Of a stretch of 8,614 nt of DNA, positions 1 to 5,758 are shown piece by piece. Both the position numbers and the translations under genes were made by a program. Under the pieces are notes generated by a model. The model saw only the letters and a list, made by a program, of their open reading frames with translations, was not told where the DNA came from and made no database searches. Position 1 is the stretch's first letter. Each line of letters begins with the position of its first letter. This DNA is from Euryarchaeota archaeon UBA62 (GTDB lineage Archaea; Thermoplasmatota; Poseidoniia; Poseidoniales; Thalassarchaeaceae). The stretch is taken from contig DAPJ01000009.1 in NCBI GenBank assembly GCA_002502095.1, positions 16,917-25,530 of the forward strand, read 5' to 3'.

Positions 1-1
1 G

Positions 2-77
2 GGGTCCGTGGTCTAGGGGTTATGACGTTGCTCTTACAAAGCGAAGATCGCAGGTTCAATTCCTGCCGGACCCACCA
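2..77 (+). tRNA. tRNA-Val (anticodon UAC), CCA encoded
   Basis: Full cloverleaf. The 7-bp acceptor stem pairs 2-8 with 67-73. The D arm pairs 11-13 with 24-26, with a T-T mismatch closing the fourth pair. The anticodon stem pairs 28-32 with 40-44, including one G-U pair, around the loop CTTACAA. The T arm pairs 50-54 with 62-66 around TTCAATT. The anticodon at 35-37 is TAC, which reads GUA valine codons and, with a modified U34, other Val codons. The discriminator is A74, and CCA at 75-77 is genome-encoded. The variable loop is 5 nt and there is no intron. A short T4 tract follows at 82-85. The promoter would lie off the left edge. Confidence 0.95.
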
Positions 78-131
78 GTAATTTTCTATCATCTGTGTTT
101 AGAAATTGTCACATTACTGAATGTTCAATAA

Positions 132-842
132 GTGACGGCACCGGGGAGATACGTGGTCGAAGAGACAGCCGGACTCGCGTCTCGCGTTGCCAGAAGGCTG
201 AGAAAGAGGGACTGGACAGTTTCTGTGGCAGAATCCTGCACAGGAGGTCTGGTTGCATCATTGATTACGGATATTTCAGGTGCTTCAGCATGGTTCAACC
301 AAGGTTGGATCACTTACTCTAACGAATCAAAGATGAGGGAACTGGGAGTGGAAAAGACCGCCTTCGATAGTGATGATGCTGGTGCTGTATCTCACGAAGT
401 CGCAATTCAGATGGCCCAAGGTGCAAAGTTCCAGTCCGATTCCAATGTCTCGATAGGCATCACAGGAATTGCAGGCCCAGGTGGCTCGACTAGCAATAAG
501 GAGGTAGGTAGAGTCCATGTCGCGGTGATCGCTGGAGACTACTTTCTTTCTAGGAGAATGGATTTCGGAGATAATGACAGATTGGATAACAAGAAATCAT
601 TCGCGGCGTTCGCACTCAGGCTAACACTGGAGGCTCTAGATAGAGTTGATGAGAATGAGGCTGTAGTGGAGGAGGCACTGAATAGAGACGCATCCGAAGG
701 GTCGTTCGATACATCCCAGTTAGACCCCTCTTCTGAGGAGTGGGAAGGGAGCTTGGAATGGCAGAAAAGCCCCCGAACAGTTGCTGAGGACATCGGAAAG
801 GTTGACTTAGCATCCCTGACTGATTGGGACTCCAAAGAGTAG
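132..842 (+). CDS. pncC: Nicotinamide-nucleotide amidase, stand-alone CinA C-terminal domain (PncC-like)
   Basis: This family hydrolyses NMN to nicotinate mononucleotide and ammonia in cytoplasmic pyridine-nucleotide recycling. The 236-aa protein has the CinA C-terminal domain at about residues 12-170. It shows ESCTGG (34-39), which carries the expected catalytic Ser35; the TYSNESK block (61-67), which carries the conserved Tyr and Lys; and the glycine-rich GITGIAGPGGST (109-120) followed by the K-x-V-G-x-V block. The N-terminal MoCF-like domain of full-length bacterial CinA is absent. Residues 172-236 are an acidic, Trp-containing tail not expected in the roughly 160-aa PncC core. The start is GTG, directly preceded by an in-frame TAA at 129-131. 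GTG at 153 is an alternative start. No ATG occurs before the active-site motifs. The gene begins 54 nt after tRNA-Val and ends 27 nt before DP1 on the same strand, so co-transcription with DP1 is possible. Family assignment is firm; the amidase activity is inferred from the motifs. Confidence 0.88.
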   Translation: MTAPGRYVVEETAGLASRVARRLRKRDWTVSVAESCTGGLVASLITDISGASAWFNQGWITYSNESKMRELGVEKTAFDSDDAGAVSHEVAIQMAQGAKFQSDSNVSIGITGIAGPGGSTSNKEVGRVHVAVIAGDYFLSRRMDFGDNDRLDNKKSFAAFALRLTLEALDRVDENEAVVEEALNRDASEGSFDTSQLDPSSEEWEGSLEWQKSPRTVAEDIGKVDLASLTDWDSKE

Positions 843-869
843 TTTCAGCACTCTGTCAGCGATATCATC

Positions 870-2519
870 ATGAGGCGCCCTTCTCTCTTGACTGACATGG
901 TCTCTGACGATTGGCCTGCAAGACAGCGAATTTTAGCTTCTTCGGGAATCCTTGTGATGGGCAGAAAGTCACAGGAGCTAATACAGGAACTAGAAGATTT
1001 GCAACCTCTTATCCAAGCGGCTAGGGCGTCAGGGGTAAAAATCCTAGATTCCAGAACAATTAGTGAATTACTCTCAATAACGGCACCTGCATCTGTTAGT
1101 CCAAATCCAGCAGAATCTACAATTACTCAGCAAGTTACGCTACCAAATCCAGATAGTCACTCTTCCATGGGGAGGACTGTGGCTCCATCCGAGGCTTTAG
1201 AACTGGCTCCCCCTCCACGTCCACACGGCCTCGAACACTACAATTTGGCAGATTTTCCTATGCACGCTACTGATGTAGACTCTGAGATCGAGATTCATTT
1301 TGATATAACCGGAAACTCGGTTACTGAAGGTAAGATGTCCGACATGAGGTCCTGCTTCACTGATAGGCTAAAGAGAATCAGGTCAATGATGATCTCTGCA
1401 AACTCTCTCCCGAGGAGACCGACGTCTGCATCGGAGGCATGGAGAAACCGTCAGAGACATTCCAGCAGGGACTATGAGGTTACAATGGTAGGACTTGCAA
1501 CTGAAATGAGATGGGCCAAGAGCAAGAATTTGATGTTCGTTGTCGAGGATGAAACAGCGCAAGTTAGATGTATCGTAAAGCCACCCTCAGAAGCTTCTGA
1601 GGTACATCCTGCACTGGATGGACTCATGGACGATGATGTAGTTGGAGTGAGCGGATATTTCCTAGTAGGCGAGGGGGATCCGATTTTCTTTGTTCAGGAT
1701 ATTCACCTGCCTCCTTTGGGGATACATTCCAAGTCTATGGCCGGACAAGACCAGGCCGTGTCAGCCGCCTTCCTGTCCGATACGCATGTTGGGAGCATGA
1801 CATTCTTAGGTCCTCAGTGGGACAAAATGATTACTTGGTTCAATAGTGATCCGTTAGCTAGAACTATCAAGTATTTCGTACTGAGTGGAGATGGTGTCGA
1901 TGGGGTTGGAATATATCCGGGCCAAGATAGACATCTATCAATCAAGGATCTTTTTCATCAGTATTCTGAATTAGCAAGATTACTTGAAGCACTTCCAGAT
2001 TGGGTGGATGTGATCATCCTGCCCGGAAACCACGATGCAGTAAGGCCAGCAGAACCCCAACCAGCTCTTGATCCAGAAGTCCAACAAGACTATTCTGATA
2101 CTACCTTCGTAGGAAATCCGTGTGATTTTAGTCTCCATGGCGTGAGGGTCCTCTCATATCATGGAAAGAGCATAGATGACTTTGTTGCAACATTGAGATC
2201 TGTTTCATATTCTCAGCCAGAAAGAGCAATGCAGGCAATGCTGGAGAGGAGGCACTTAGCTCCTTCTTGGGGGGGAAAAACACCCCTTTCGCCAGAGCCA
2301 GAAGATAATTTGGTAATTTCGACAGTACCTGATATATTTGTTACTGGACATGTACATGGGCACTTTGTCGGTAATTACAAAGGAACAACAATGGTTCACA
2401 GTTCGACTTGGCAAAATCAAACCGACTTTCAGAGAATGTTGGGATTCCAACCAAAACCCTGCATCCTCACGGTGGTCAACCTGCATACATTTGCAACCGC
2501 GTCTATCCCATTCGCCTAG
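870..2519 (+). CDS. polB: DNA polymerase II (family D) small subunit DP1, 3'-5' exonuclease
   Basis: DP1 is the proofreading subunit of PolD, the replicative polymerase of most archaea outside Crenarchaeota, and partners with the large catalytic subunit DP2 (not in this window). The 549-aa protein has an N-terminal region (about 1-70), a Pro/Ser-rich linker (about 72-130), an OB-fold (about 203-280) and a calcineurin-type phosphoesterase domain. Metal-binding motifs are intact: SDTHVGS (303-309), GDGVDG (340-345), PGNHD (385-389), SYHGK (429-433) and TGHVHGH (492-498). The near-terminal STWQNQTDFQRMLG block is characteristic of DP1. An active nuclease is therefore expected. Length fits the family. 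The ATG at 870 is the first usable in-frame start; Met10 is a less likely alternative. The TAG stop overlaps the stop of the convergent HAD gene. A run of seven G and five A (2269-2280) forms a slippery-looking heptamer within the gene. Confidence 0.96.
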   Translation: MRRPSLLTDMVSDDWPARQRILASSGILVMGRKSQELIQELEDLQPLIQAARASGVKILDSRTISELLSITAPASVSPNPAESTITQQVTLPNPDSHSSMGRTVAPSEALELAPPPRPHGLEHYNLADFPMHATDVDSEIEIHFDITGNSVTEGKMSDMRSCFTDRLKRIRSMMISANSLPRRPTSASEAWRNRQRHSSRDYEVTMVGLATEMRWAKSKNLMFVVEDETAQVRCIVKPPSEASEVHPALDGLMDDDVVGVSGYFLVGEGDPIFFVQDIHLPPLGIHSKSMAGQDQAVSAAFLSDTHVGSMTFLGPQWDKMITWFNSDPLARTIKYFVLSGDGVDGVGIYPGQDRHLSIKDLFHQYSELARLLEALPDWVDVIILPGNHDAVRPAEPQPALDPEVQQDYSDTTFVGNPCDFSLHGVRVLSYHGKSIDDFVATLRSVSYSQPERAMQAMLERRHLAPSWGGKTPLSPEPEDNLVISTVPDIFVTGHVHGHFVGNYKGTTMVHSSTWQNQTDFQRMLGFQPKPCILTVVNLHTFATASIPFA

Positions 2520-3214
2520 TTAGTCCCGGGAAATTCTTCGCCATCGAATATGTGGGGCCATACGTCCCTAAGGTCCTTACTTTCAACTACGGGTACTCCT
2601 GATTCTAAGAATGAACTCAAAGCTCTTTCTCTAGCTGGATTGAAGCCAATAAATGAGGATTCGCCAATCTTCATCGATAAGTCAGTGCTTGAGTCTCCTA
2701 CAGATACTATTCCACTGGTGTCAAAGCCATTTATTCTCGCAAGTTTATCTACCATTAATCCCTTATCGTGAGAGTATACTCTGGTAGGAAGGCCCCTCTG
2801 CAGGAAACCGTCTTCATCCCACTCAAACCCATTAGCCGCCCAATCATCAACCTTCAGCATATTTGCGATCGCACCGACAAATAAGTCAACGCCTGATGAT
2901 ACTATGGCGACATAGATTCCTCTACTTTGAAGCTCCTCAACAACATCCCTAGCTCCTTTCATGAGCCCAACTCCGCTGTAGCACCTCATTATGTCATCTC
3001 GGTGTATGTCAGACTTCACACTCTTCCACAGCCTGATATCATGCTCAACGAATTCCTCCTCAGTTATTTTTCCATCAAGAAACATCTCCAGGGTTTTTTT
3101 ATGAGATCCATCCTTGGAATCAGTACCAAACTTTGTATGGATATTCTGCCAAGAAGACCCATTATCAGTTAGTACACCATCGCAGTCGAAAACGACAGCT
3201 ATTGTCCGTCCCAT
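2516..3214 (-). CDS. HAD-superfamily phosphatase, phosphoserine phosphatase (SerB)-like
   Basis: This is a cytoplasmic HAD hydrolase acting on a phosphomonoester. Phosphoserine, the last step of serine synthesis, is the most likely substrate by overall resemblance, but this is unproven. From the ATG start (232 aa), motif I is FDCDGVLTD with nucleophile Asp10 and acid/base Asp12, motif II is the VSSG serine (about 106), motif III is Lys151, and motif IV is GDSSTD (Asp174, Asp178). The helical insert between motifs I and II (about residues 20-80) fits a C1 cap as in SerB. A GTG 15 nt upstream (3229) would add five residues. I prefer the ATG because an AT-rich box at 3233-3240 is centred about 23 nt upstream, a spacing that suits a leaderless archaeal transcript. 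Convergent with DP1, sharing a CTAG tetranucleotide in which both genes end. Confidence 0.85.
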   Translation of the reverse strand: MGRTIAVVFDCDGVLTDNGSSWQNIHTKFGTDSKDGSHKKTLEMFLDGKITEEEFVEHDIRLWKSVKSDIHRDDIMRCYSGVGLMKGARDVVEELQSRGIYVAIVSSGVDLFVGAIANMLKVDDWAANGFEWDEDGFLQRGLPTRVYSHDKGLMVDKLARINGFDTSGIVSVGDSSTDLSMKIGESSFIGFNPARERALSSFLESGVPVVESKDLRDVWPHIFDGEEFPGTN

Positions 3215-3230
3215 GCCTATCGCAAGCACT

Positions 3231-3249
3231 CCATATTAATCTACTATAG
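3231..3249. promoter_or_regulatory. AT-rich TATA-like region between divergent HAD and MoaD-like genes
   Basis: The intergenic segment contains ATATTAAT (3233-3240), whose core ATTAAT is a perfect palindrome, then ACTATAG. Read on the minus strand, the box is about 23 nt from the HAD ATG, matching the usual archaeal TATA-to-start-site distance for a leaderless mRNA. Read on the plus strand, a start near 3262-3266 would leave about a 30-nt leader before the MoaD-like ATG. One site could serve both genes. This is based on position and composition only. Confidence 0.4.
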
Positions 3250-3293
3250 TTCGCAATCGATGAATTGATTGCTGAGAACCTTCTAAGATACAC

Positions 3294-3563
3294 ATGGAAA
3301 ACCCCGCCCATCCGGGAGGTAGGGCAATTATTGTGAGAGTACTATTCTTTGGCCCCTTGGCTGAATCATTAGGGGAGAGAGAAGTCGATATCCCACTCTC
3401 TACAGACACAAAATTGGCAGATCTAATTTCAAGATTAAATTTAGATGAACATACCTCCAAAGGCCTCAGAGTAGCCGTAGACGGAAGCATTTCTTCTGAT
3501 TTTAACATCATTCTCAAGGACCATTCAGAAGTGGCCTTCCTCCCTCCAGTTTCAGGAGGTTAG
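3294..3563 (+). CDS. MoaD/ThiS-family ubiquitin-like sulfur carrier (molybdopterin synthase small subunit or SAMP-like)
   Basis: This is a small beta-grasp protein. Family members are adenylated at a C-terminal diglycine by an E1-like enzyme, then carry a thiocarboxylate for molybdopterin or tRNA thiolation, or, in archaeal SAMPs, are conjugated to proteins. The 89-aa sequence has the opening strand VRVLFFGPLAE (14-24), the middle segment LADLISRL and the ending EVAFLPPVSGG with the essential terminal Gly-Gly. An in-frame GTG at 3333 would give a 76-aa protein starting at the conserved first strand, as many MoaDs do. A purine-rich GGGAGGT lies at 3313-3319, 13 nt before that GTG, so either start is plausible. 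No moaE, moeB or other molybdopterin gene adjoins it, so the choice between MoaD and SAMP is open. A T6 tract follows the stop. Confidence 0.82.
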   Translation: MENPAHPGGRAIIVRVLFFGPLAESLGEREVDIPLSTDTKLADLISRLNLDEHTSKGLRVAVDGSISSDFNIILKDHSEVAFLPPVSGG

Positions 3564-3566
3564 CCA

Positions 3567-3572
3567 TTTTTT
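3567..3572 (+). terminator. Possible U-tract terminator after the MoaD-like gene
   Basis: Six consecutive T residues begin 4 nt after the MoaD-like stop codon, in the 54-nt gap before tatA. Archaeal RNA polymerase commonly terminates at U-tracts without a hairpin. The adjoining TTTTTTATCC could alternatively be part of the tatA promoter. Confidence 0.35.
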
Positions 3573-3617
3573 ATCCGAAGCATTGAACCGATATGCCCCC
3601 TACCCACTTCTGATACA

Positions 3618-3827
3618 ATGGCACTAGGTACCGTGGAGATAGTAGCACTGGTCGTTTTTGGAGTACTAATTTTTGGGGTTGACAAGATTCCGAAACTAGC
3701 TAGGAATGTTGGTTTAGCAAAAGGAGAATACCAGAAAGCCGTCAGTGAAGTAACGACTCCATCCAAGGCAGAGCAGGATATGGATAGGGGCGGAATGACC
3801 GCAGAAGTAGATATGGAAAGTGAGTAA
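3618..3827 (+). CDS. tatA: Twin-arginine translocase pore subunit TatA/TatE family
   Basis: TatA oligomerises with TatC to export folded proteins bearing twin-arginine signals across the cytoplasmic membrane. The 69-aa protein has a short N-terminal membrane helix (about residues 5-19), the FG hinge (19-20), the amphipathic segment DKIPKLARNVGLAKGEY (22-38) matching the family's F-G-x-x-K-l-P-x-L-A-R pattern, and a charged polar tail rich in Glu and Asp. Length is typical of short TatAs. The ATG is the first residue before the helix. No tatC or Tat substrate is nearby. The stop codon directly abuts the stop of the convergent nob1, with zero intervening bases. Confidence 0.88.
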   Translation: MALGTVEIVALVVFGVLIFGVDKIPKLARNVGLAKGEYQKAVSEVTTPSKAEQDMDRGGMTAEVDMESE

Positions 3828-4328
3828 TCATTTCTTACGAAGTCTGAGGCTACTTCCACAGTTCATGCACTCTTCCATCTCTCCCTTCTTATGACTCGGT
3901 TTCTCAGGAGAATGGAATACTGTTCCGCATCCGATACATCTCAATTCCCATTCCCAAGTCTCAGAAATCCCTTCCATGACAACGCCCCTCCATTCCATTT
4001 CTAGCCTCTCAGCCAGATTTTGCATCCTGTAGTCATCTGTAACCAGTACTGCTCCTTTGCCATAGGCCAGAGCAACTAAGCATAAGTCAGTTTGAGAAAT
4101 TCCAGACATATCTCCCGTCTCCACTGCAAGATTGGTTACCTCAGCAATGGAATCTCTGCTGGGTTCTGAAACTATCAACCCTAATGATTGAATGATTTGT
4201 GCTCTTGTAGGGGAAAACTTCTCCAGTTCCGCAACCTGAGAATCTACAATCATTGAACCATTTAATTCAGACAGGGGCCAGGATATTAGGGCTGATGTAT
4301 CTAGAACCGTGGCATCGCCCATATTCAT
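3828..4328 (-). CDS. nob1: Endoribonuclease Nob1 (PIN domain plus zinc ribbon)
   Basis: Nob1 makes the final cut at the 3' end of small-subunit rRNA during ribosome assembly. The 166-aa protein starts with a PIN domain (about 6-120). Its acidic metal-binding residues are Asp10 in VLDTSAL, Glu34 in the AELEKF stretch, Asp81 in SQTDLCLVALA and Asp98/Asp99 in LVTDDYRM. A C-terminal zinc ribbon follows with C-x2-C pairs at 131/134 and 154/157 and a basic tail. This order and length match archaeal Nob1. A second in-frame ATG at 4322 (MGDATVLD) is equally plausible. The gene is divergent from the DedA-like gene, with an 87-nt shared gap, and abuts tatA at its 3' end. Confidence 0.92.
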   Translation of the reverse strand: MNMGDATVLDTSALISWPLSELNGSMIVDSQVAELEKFSPTRAQIIQSLGLIVSEPSRDSIAEVTNLAVETGDMSGISQTDLCLVALAYGKGAVLVTDDYRMQNLAERLEMEWRGVVMEGISETWEWELRCIGCGTVFHSPEKPSHKKGEMEECMNCGSSLRLRKK

Positions 4329-4358
4329 TCGTCACGCCCCCCTTTCATTGGTTTTGCC

Positions 4359-4394
4359 TCTATAATTCCTCATAAATACCACTATTTCATAATG
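4359..4394. promoter_or_regulatory. TATA-like sites between divergent nob1 and dedA-like genes
   Basis: The gap holds three AT-rich boxes. TATAATT at 4361-4367 and the reverse of ATAAATA at 4372-4378 are placed for nob1 on the minus strand with a short leader. TTTCATAAT at 4385-4393 is centred about 27 nt before the dedA-like ATG, consistent with a leaderless start there. The assignment is positional only. Confidence 0.35.
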
Positions 4395-4415
4395 CAATGA
4401 CATCGACGACCGTAT

Positions 4416-5027
4416 ATGGGACTGTTGCCAGGTCAGTTTTGGGATACATGGGATTCCTACATTGAGTGGTCACTTGATTTGGGTCTCCCCGGACTGGGAA
4501 TTCTATCATTCACTGAAGCAGTCATCCAACCCATTCCACCTGAAGCACTAACCTTGCCAATGTACTTAGAAGCACAAGGGCAGCCAATTGAATTATTTCT
4601 GATCTGGCTAATAGTGACATTAACCAGTGTTGCAGGAGCGTTTTTAGGATGGTGGCTTGGGAAGGTATTGGGACGAAATTTCGCTGAGAGATTCATAAAT
4701 AGAAAGCATATTGTAAGATTGGATAATCTAATTGACAGATATGGGAGTGCTGGAATATTCATTGCCGCACTTTCTCCAATTCCCTACAAAGCTCTCGCAT
4801 GGATAGCAGGAATGGGGGAGATGGATAAGCGCCAATTTATCATCGCAGGTCTGTGGGGAAGGGGATTGAGATTTGGAATTCAAGGAATAGTGATCGGTGT
4901 TTGGGGGGGCCAATTACTAAACCTACTATCGAACCCACTAATCTGGGCTATACTAACCGTGGCTTCCCTAGTGGTTTTCCTGCCAGCAATTCGTTGGTGG
5001 GATTCTCTATTAGAGGAAGAAGAGTAA
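4416..5027 (+). CDS. DedA/VTT-domain (SNARE-associated) membrane protein, YqaA-like
   Basis: This is an integral membrane protein of the DedA/VTT superfamily. Members are implicated in lipid scrambling or flipping and membrane homeostasis, but this one's substrate is unknown. The 203-aa sequence shows a first hydrophobic segment (about 24-50) with the re-entrant-loop-like FTEAVIQPIPPEALTLP, a helix at about 57-85 ending in a Gly-rich AGAFLGWWLGKVLGR, the second re-entrant motif IFIAALSPIPYKALAWIAG (114-132), and helices at about 140-170 and 175-192. The tail is short and acidic. The Glu and Pro residues of the first motif and the SPIPYK block fit YqaA/DedA proteins. The only nearby alternative ATG (4392) runs into TGA after two codons, fixing the start at 4416. 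It is followed by tRNA-Glu on the same strand after 75 nt. Confidence 0.82.
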   Translation: MGLLPGQFWDTWDSYIEWSLDLGLPGLGILSFTEAVIQPIPPEALTLPMYLEAQGQPIELFLIWLIVTLTSVAGAFLGWWLGKVLGRNFAERFINRKHIVRLDNLIDRYGSAGIFIAALSPIPYKALAWIAGMGEMDKRQFIIAGLWGRGLRFGIQGIVIGVWGGQLLNLLSNPLIWAILTVASLVVFLPAIRWWDSLLEEEE

Positions 5028-5067
5028 TCTGAACCGATTGAGGGACTCAGAGTGTCCTTCTACCCGA

Positions 5068-5077
5068 TTCGATTATG
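5068..5077 (+). promoter_or_regulatory. Possible TATA box for tRNA-Glu
   Basis: The AT-rich CGATTATGTG is centred about 30 nt before the tRNA-Glu 5' end, near the usual archaeal TATA spacing. It is a weak match to the consensus. The rest of the 75-nt gap shows nothing recognisable. Confidence 0.25.
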
Positions 5078-5102
5078 TGTCGACCACATCTCGGAGGCTT
5101 CA

Positions 5103-5180
5103 GCTCCTGTGGTGTAGTTCGGTCCATCATACCGGGTTTTCATCCCGGCGACCCGGGTTCAAATCCCGGCAGGAGCACCA
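5103..5180 (+). tRNA. tRNA-Glu (anticodon UUC), CCA encoded
   Basis: Complete cloverleaf. The acceptor stem pairs 5103-5109 with 5170-5176. The D arm uses 5112-5114 with 5128-5130, including one G-U pair. The anticodon stem pairs 5132-5136 with 5144-5148 around TTTTCAT. The T arm pairs 5153-5157 with 5165-5169 around TTCAAAT. The anticodon at 5139-5141 is TTC, reading GAA and probably GAG. The discriminator is A5177 with encoded CCA at 5178-5180. No intron. The 3' end lies only 2 nt from the stop codon of the convergent SLOG gene, so any extended transcript would be antisense to that gene. Confidence 0.96.
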
Positions 5181-5182
5181 AT

Positions 5183-5659
5183 TTACTCCAATTCATGTAT
5201 CTCGATTGGCATTCTCCTCTCTTTCGCCTCTCTGATTACTACCCTGGTCCATTTACTGGTCGCCGAAGGCATTGCCAAAATATGGCTTGAAGATTTTAGA
5301 ATCTTCTCAGTCAGGGAATTCGGTGCCTCGGGTCTGCCTCTGTCCTCCAGCCCTCTACGTGGATCATCCCATTCCTCTGAGAATATCGCTATAGCAATGG
5401 AATTATTCACTGCCCATCTCTCAGCCATATAGTCAACACCACTAGCGCCCCCAACAATAATCAGGTCTGGATAACCGTTCATTTCTATCCATGAATCAAT
5501 CAAGGACTCGAAGTTAGAGTAGTCATAGTATCTGCTTGAACCTACAATCGCTAGGTTGATTATTTCTCCATCATCATTCAAATCCCTGCTCCCGAGCCGT
5601 TCGATAACATCCTGCCCCATACCGTCTCTCATAGCAGATCTAACTGGGTCTGGGAACAT
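5183..5659 (-). CDS. SLOG-superfamily protein (DUF2493 / YspA-like), function unknown
   Basis: From ATG 5659 the protein is 158 aa. It has a Rossmann-like SLOG fold signature: the first strand and loop LAIVGSSRYYDY (36-47); the second strand with the Gly-rich LIIVGGASGVDYMAERWA (66-83), the usual nucleotide-ligand loop; a GRPEAPNSLTEKIL block (108-121) equivalent to the family's conserved Gly/Asn helix start; and the final strand and helix HILAMPSATSKWTRVVIREAKERRMPI. SLOG proteins bind nucleotides or nucleotide-derived ligands, and this subfamily has no established reaction. The reading frame stays open to 5791, but those extra residues would overlap sufS on the opposite strand and resemble no conserved domain. 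ATG 5632 and 5620 are shorter alternatives. A TATTTTG box at 5698-5706 supports the 5659 start. Its 3' end abuts tRNA-Glu. Confidence 0.72.
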   Translation of the reverse strand: MFPDPVRSAMRDGMGQDVIERLGSRDLNDDGEIINLAIVGSSRYYDYSNFESLIDSWIEMNGYPDLIIVGGASGVDYMAERWAVNNSIAIAIFSEEWDDPRRGLEDRGRPEAPNSLTEKILKSSSHILAMPSATSKWTRVVIREAKERRMPIEIHELE

Positions 5660-5686
5660 AAATCCATTCCTGAAAAATCCATTCAG
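5660..5686. repeat. Short direct repeat plus inverted repeat at the 5' edge of the SLOG gene
   Basis: AAATCCATT occurs twice at 5660-5668 and 5675-5683 with 15-nt spacing. An inverted repeat CTGAA-N7-TTCAG (5670-5674, 5682-5686) spans the second copy. The block lies immediately upstream of the preferred SLOG ATG on the minus strand, where an operator or an mRNA-leader structure could sit. Both repeats are short and may be chance. Confidence 0.35.
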
Positions 5687-5694
5687 AAAGGATT

Positions 5695-5727
5695 TCTTCA
5701 AAATACTACACGGTCGAATTGATAATC
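5695..5727. promoter_or_regulatory. Divergent promoter region for SLOG gene and sufS
   Basis: The minus-strand reading of 5698-5706 is GTATTTTGA, centred about 43 nt before the SLOG ATG, giving a predicted leader of about 16 nt. On the plus strand, AATTGATAAT at 5717-5726 is centred about 37 nt before the sufS ATG, giving a leader of about 10 nt. A purine-rich GGGGAAGGTG (5747-5756) just before the sufS ATG could act as a ribosome-binding site. Confidence 0.35.
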
Positions 5728-5758
5728 TGAACCCCGACCAGAGTATGGGGAAGGTGCC

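Noticed and set aside
95..322. Plus-strand frame overlapping the start of the PncC-like gene
   Set aside because: It lies almost wholly inside the real gene in another frame and its translation shows no domain-like composition.
539..835. Minus-strand frame opposite the PncC C-terminal tail
   Set aside because: Its Ser-rich translation is what antisense of acidic coding sequence gives; there is no motif or start signal.
3094..3100. Seven-base A run (minus strand) in the HAD gene as a slippage or frameshift site
   Set aside because: It simply encodes Lys-Lys in an intact gene. Nothing else supports recoding, and the T tract on the plus strand is not downstream of any gene end.
3236..3517. Minus-strand frame opposite the MoaD-like gene
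   Set aside because: Antisense shadow of a gene with clear family motifs; no recognisable domain.
5038..5290. Plus-strand frames running through tRNA-Glu
   Set aside because: They read through an unambiguous tRNA gene and the antisense of the SLOG gene; not coding.
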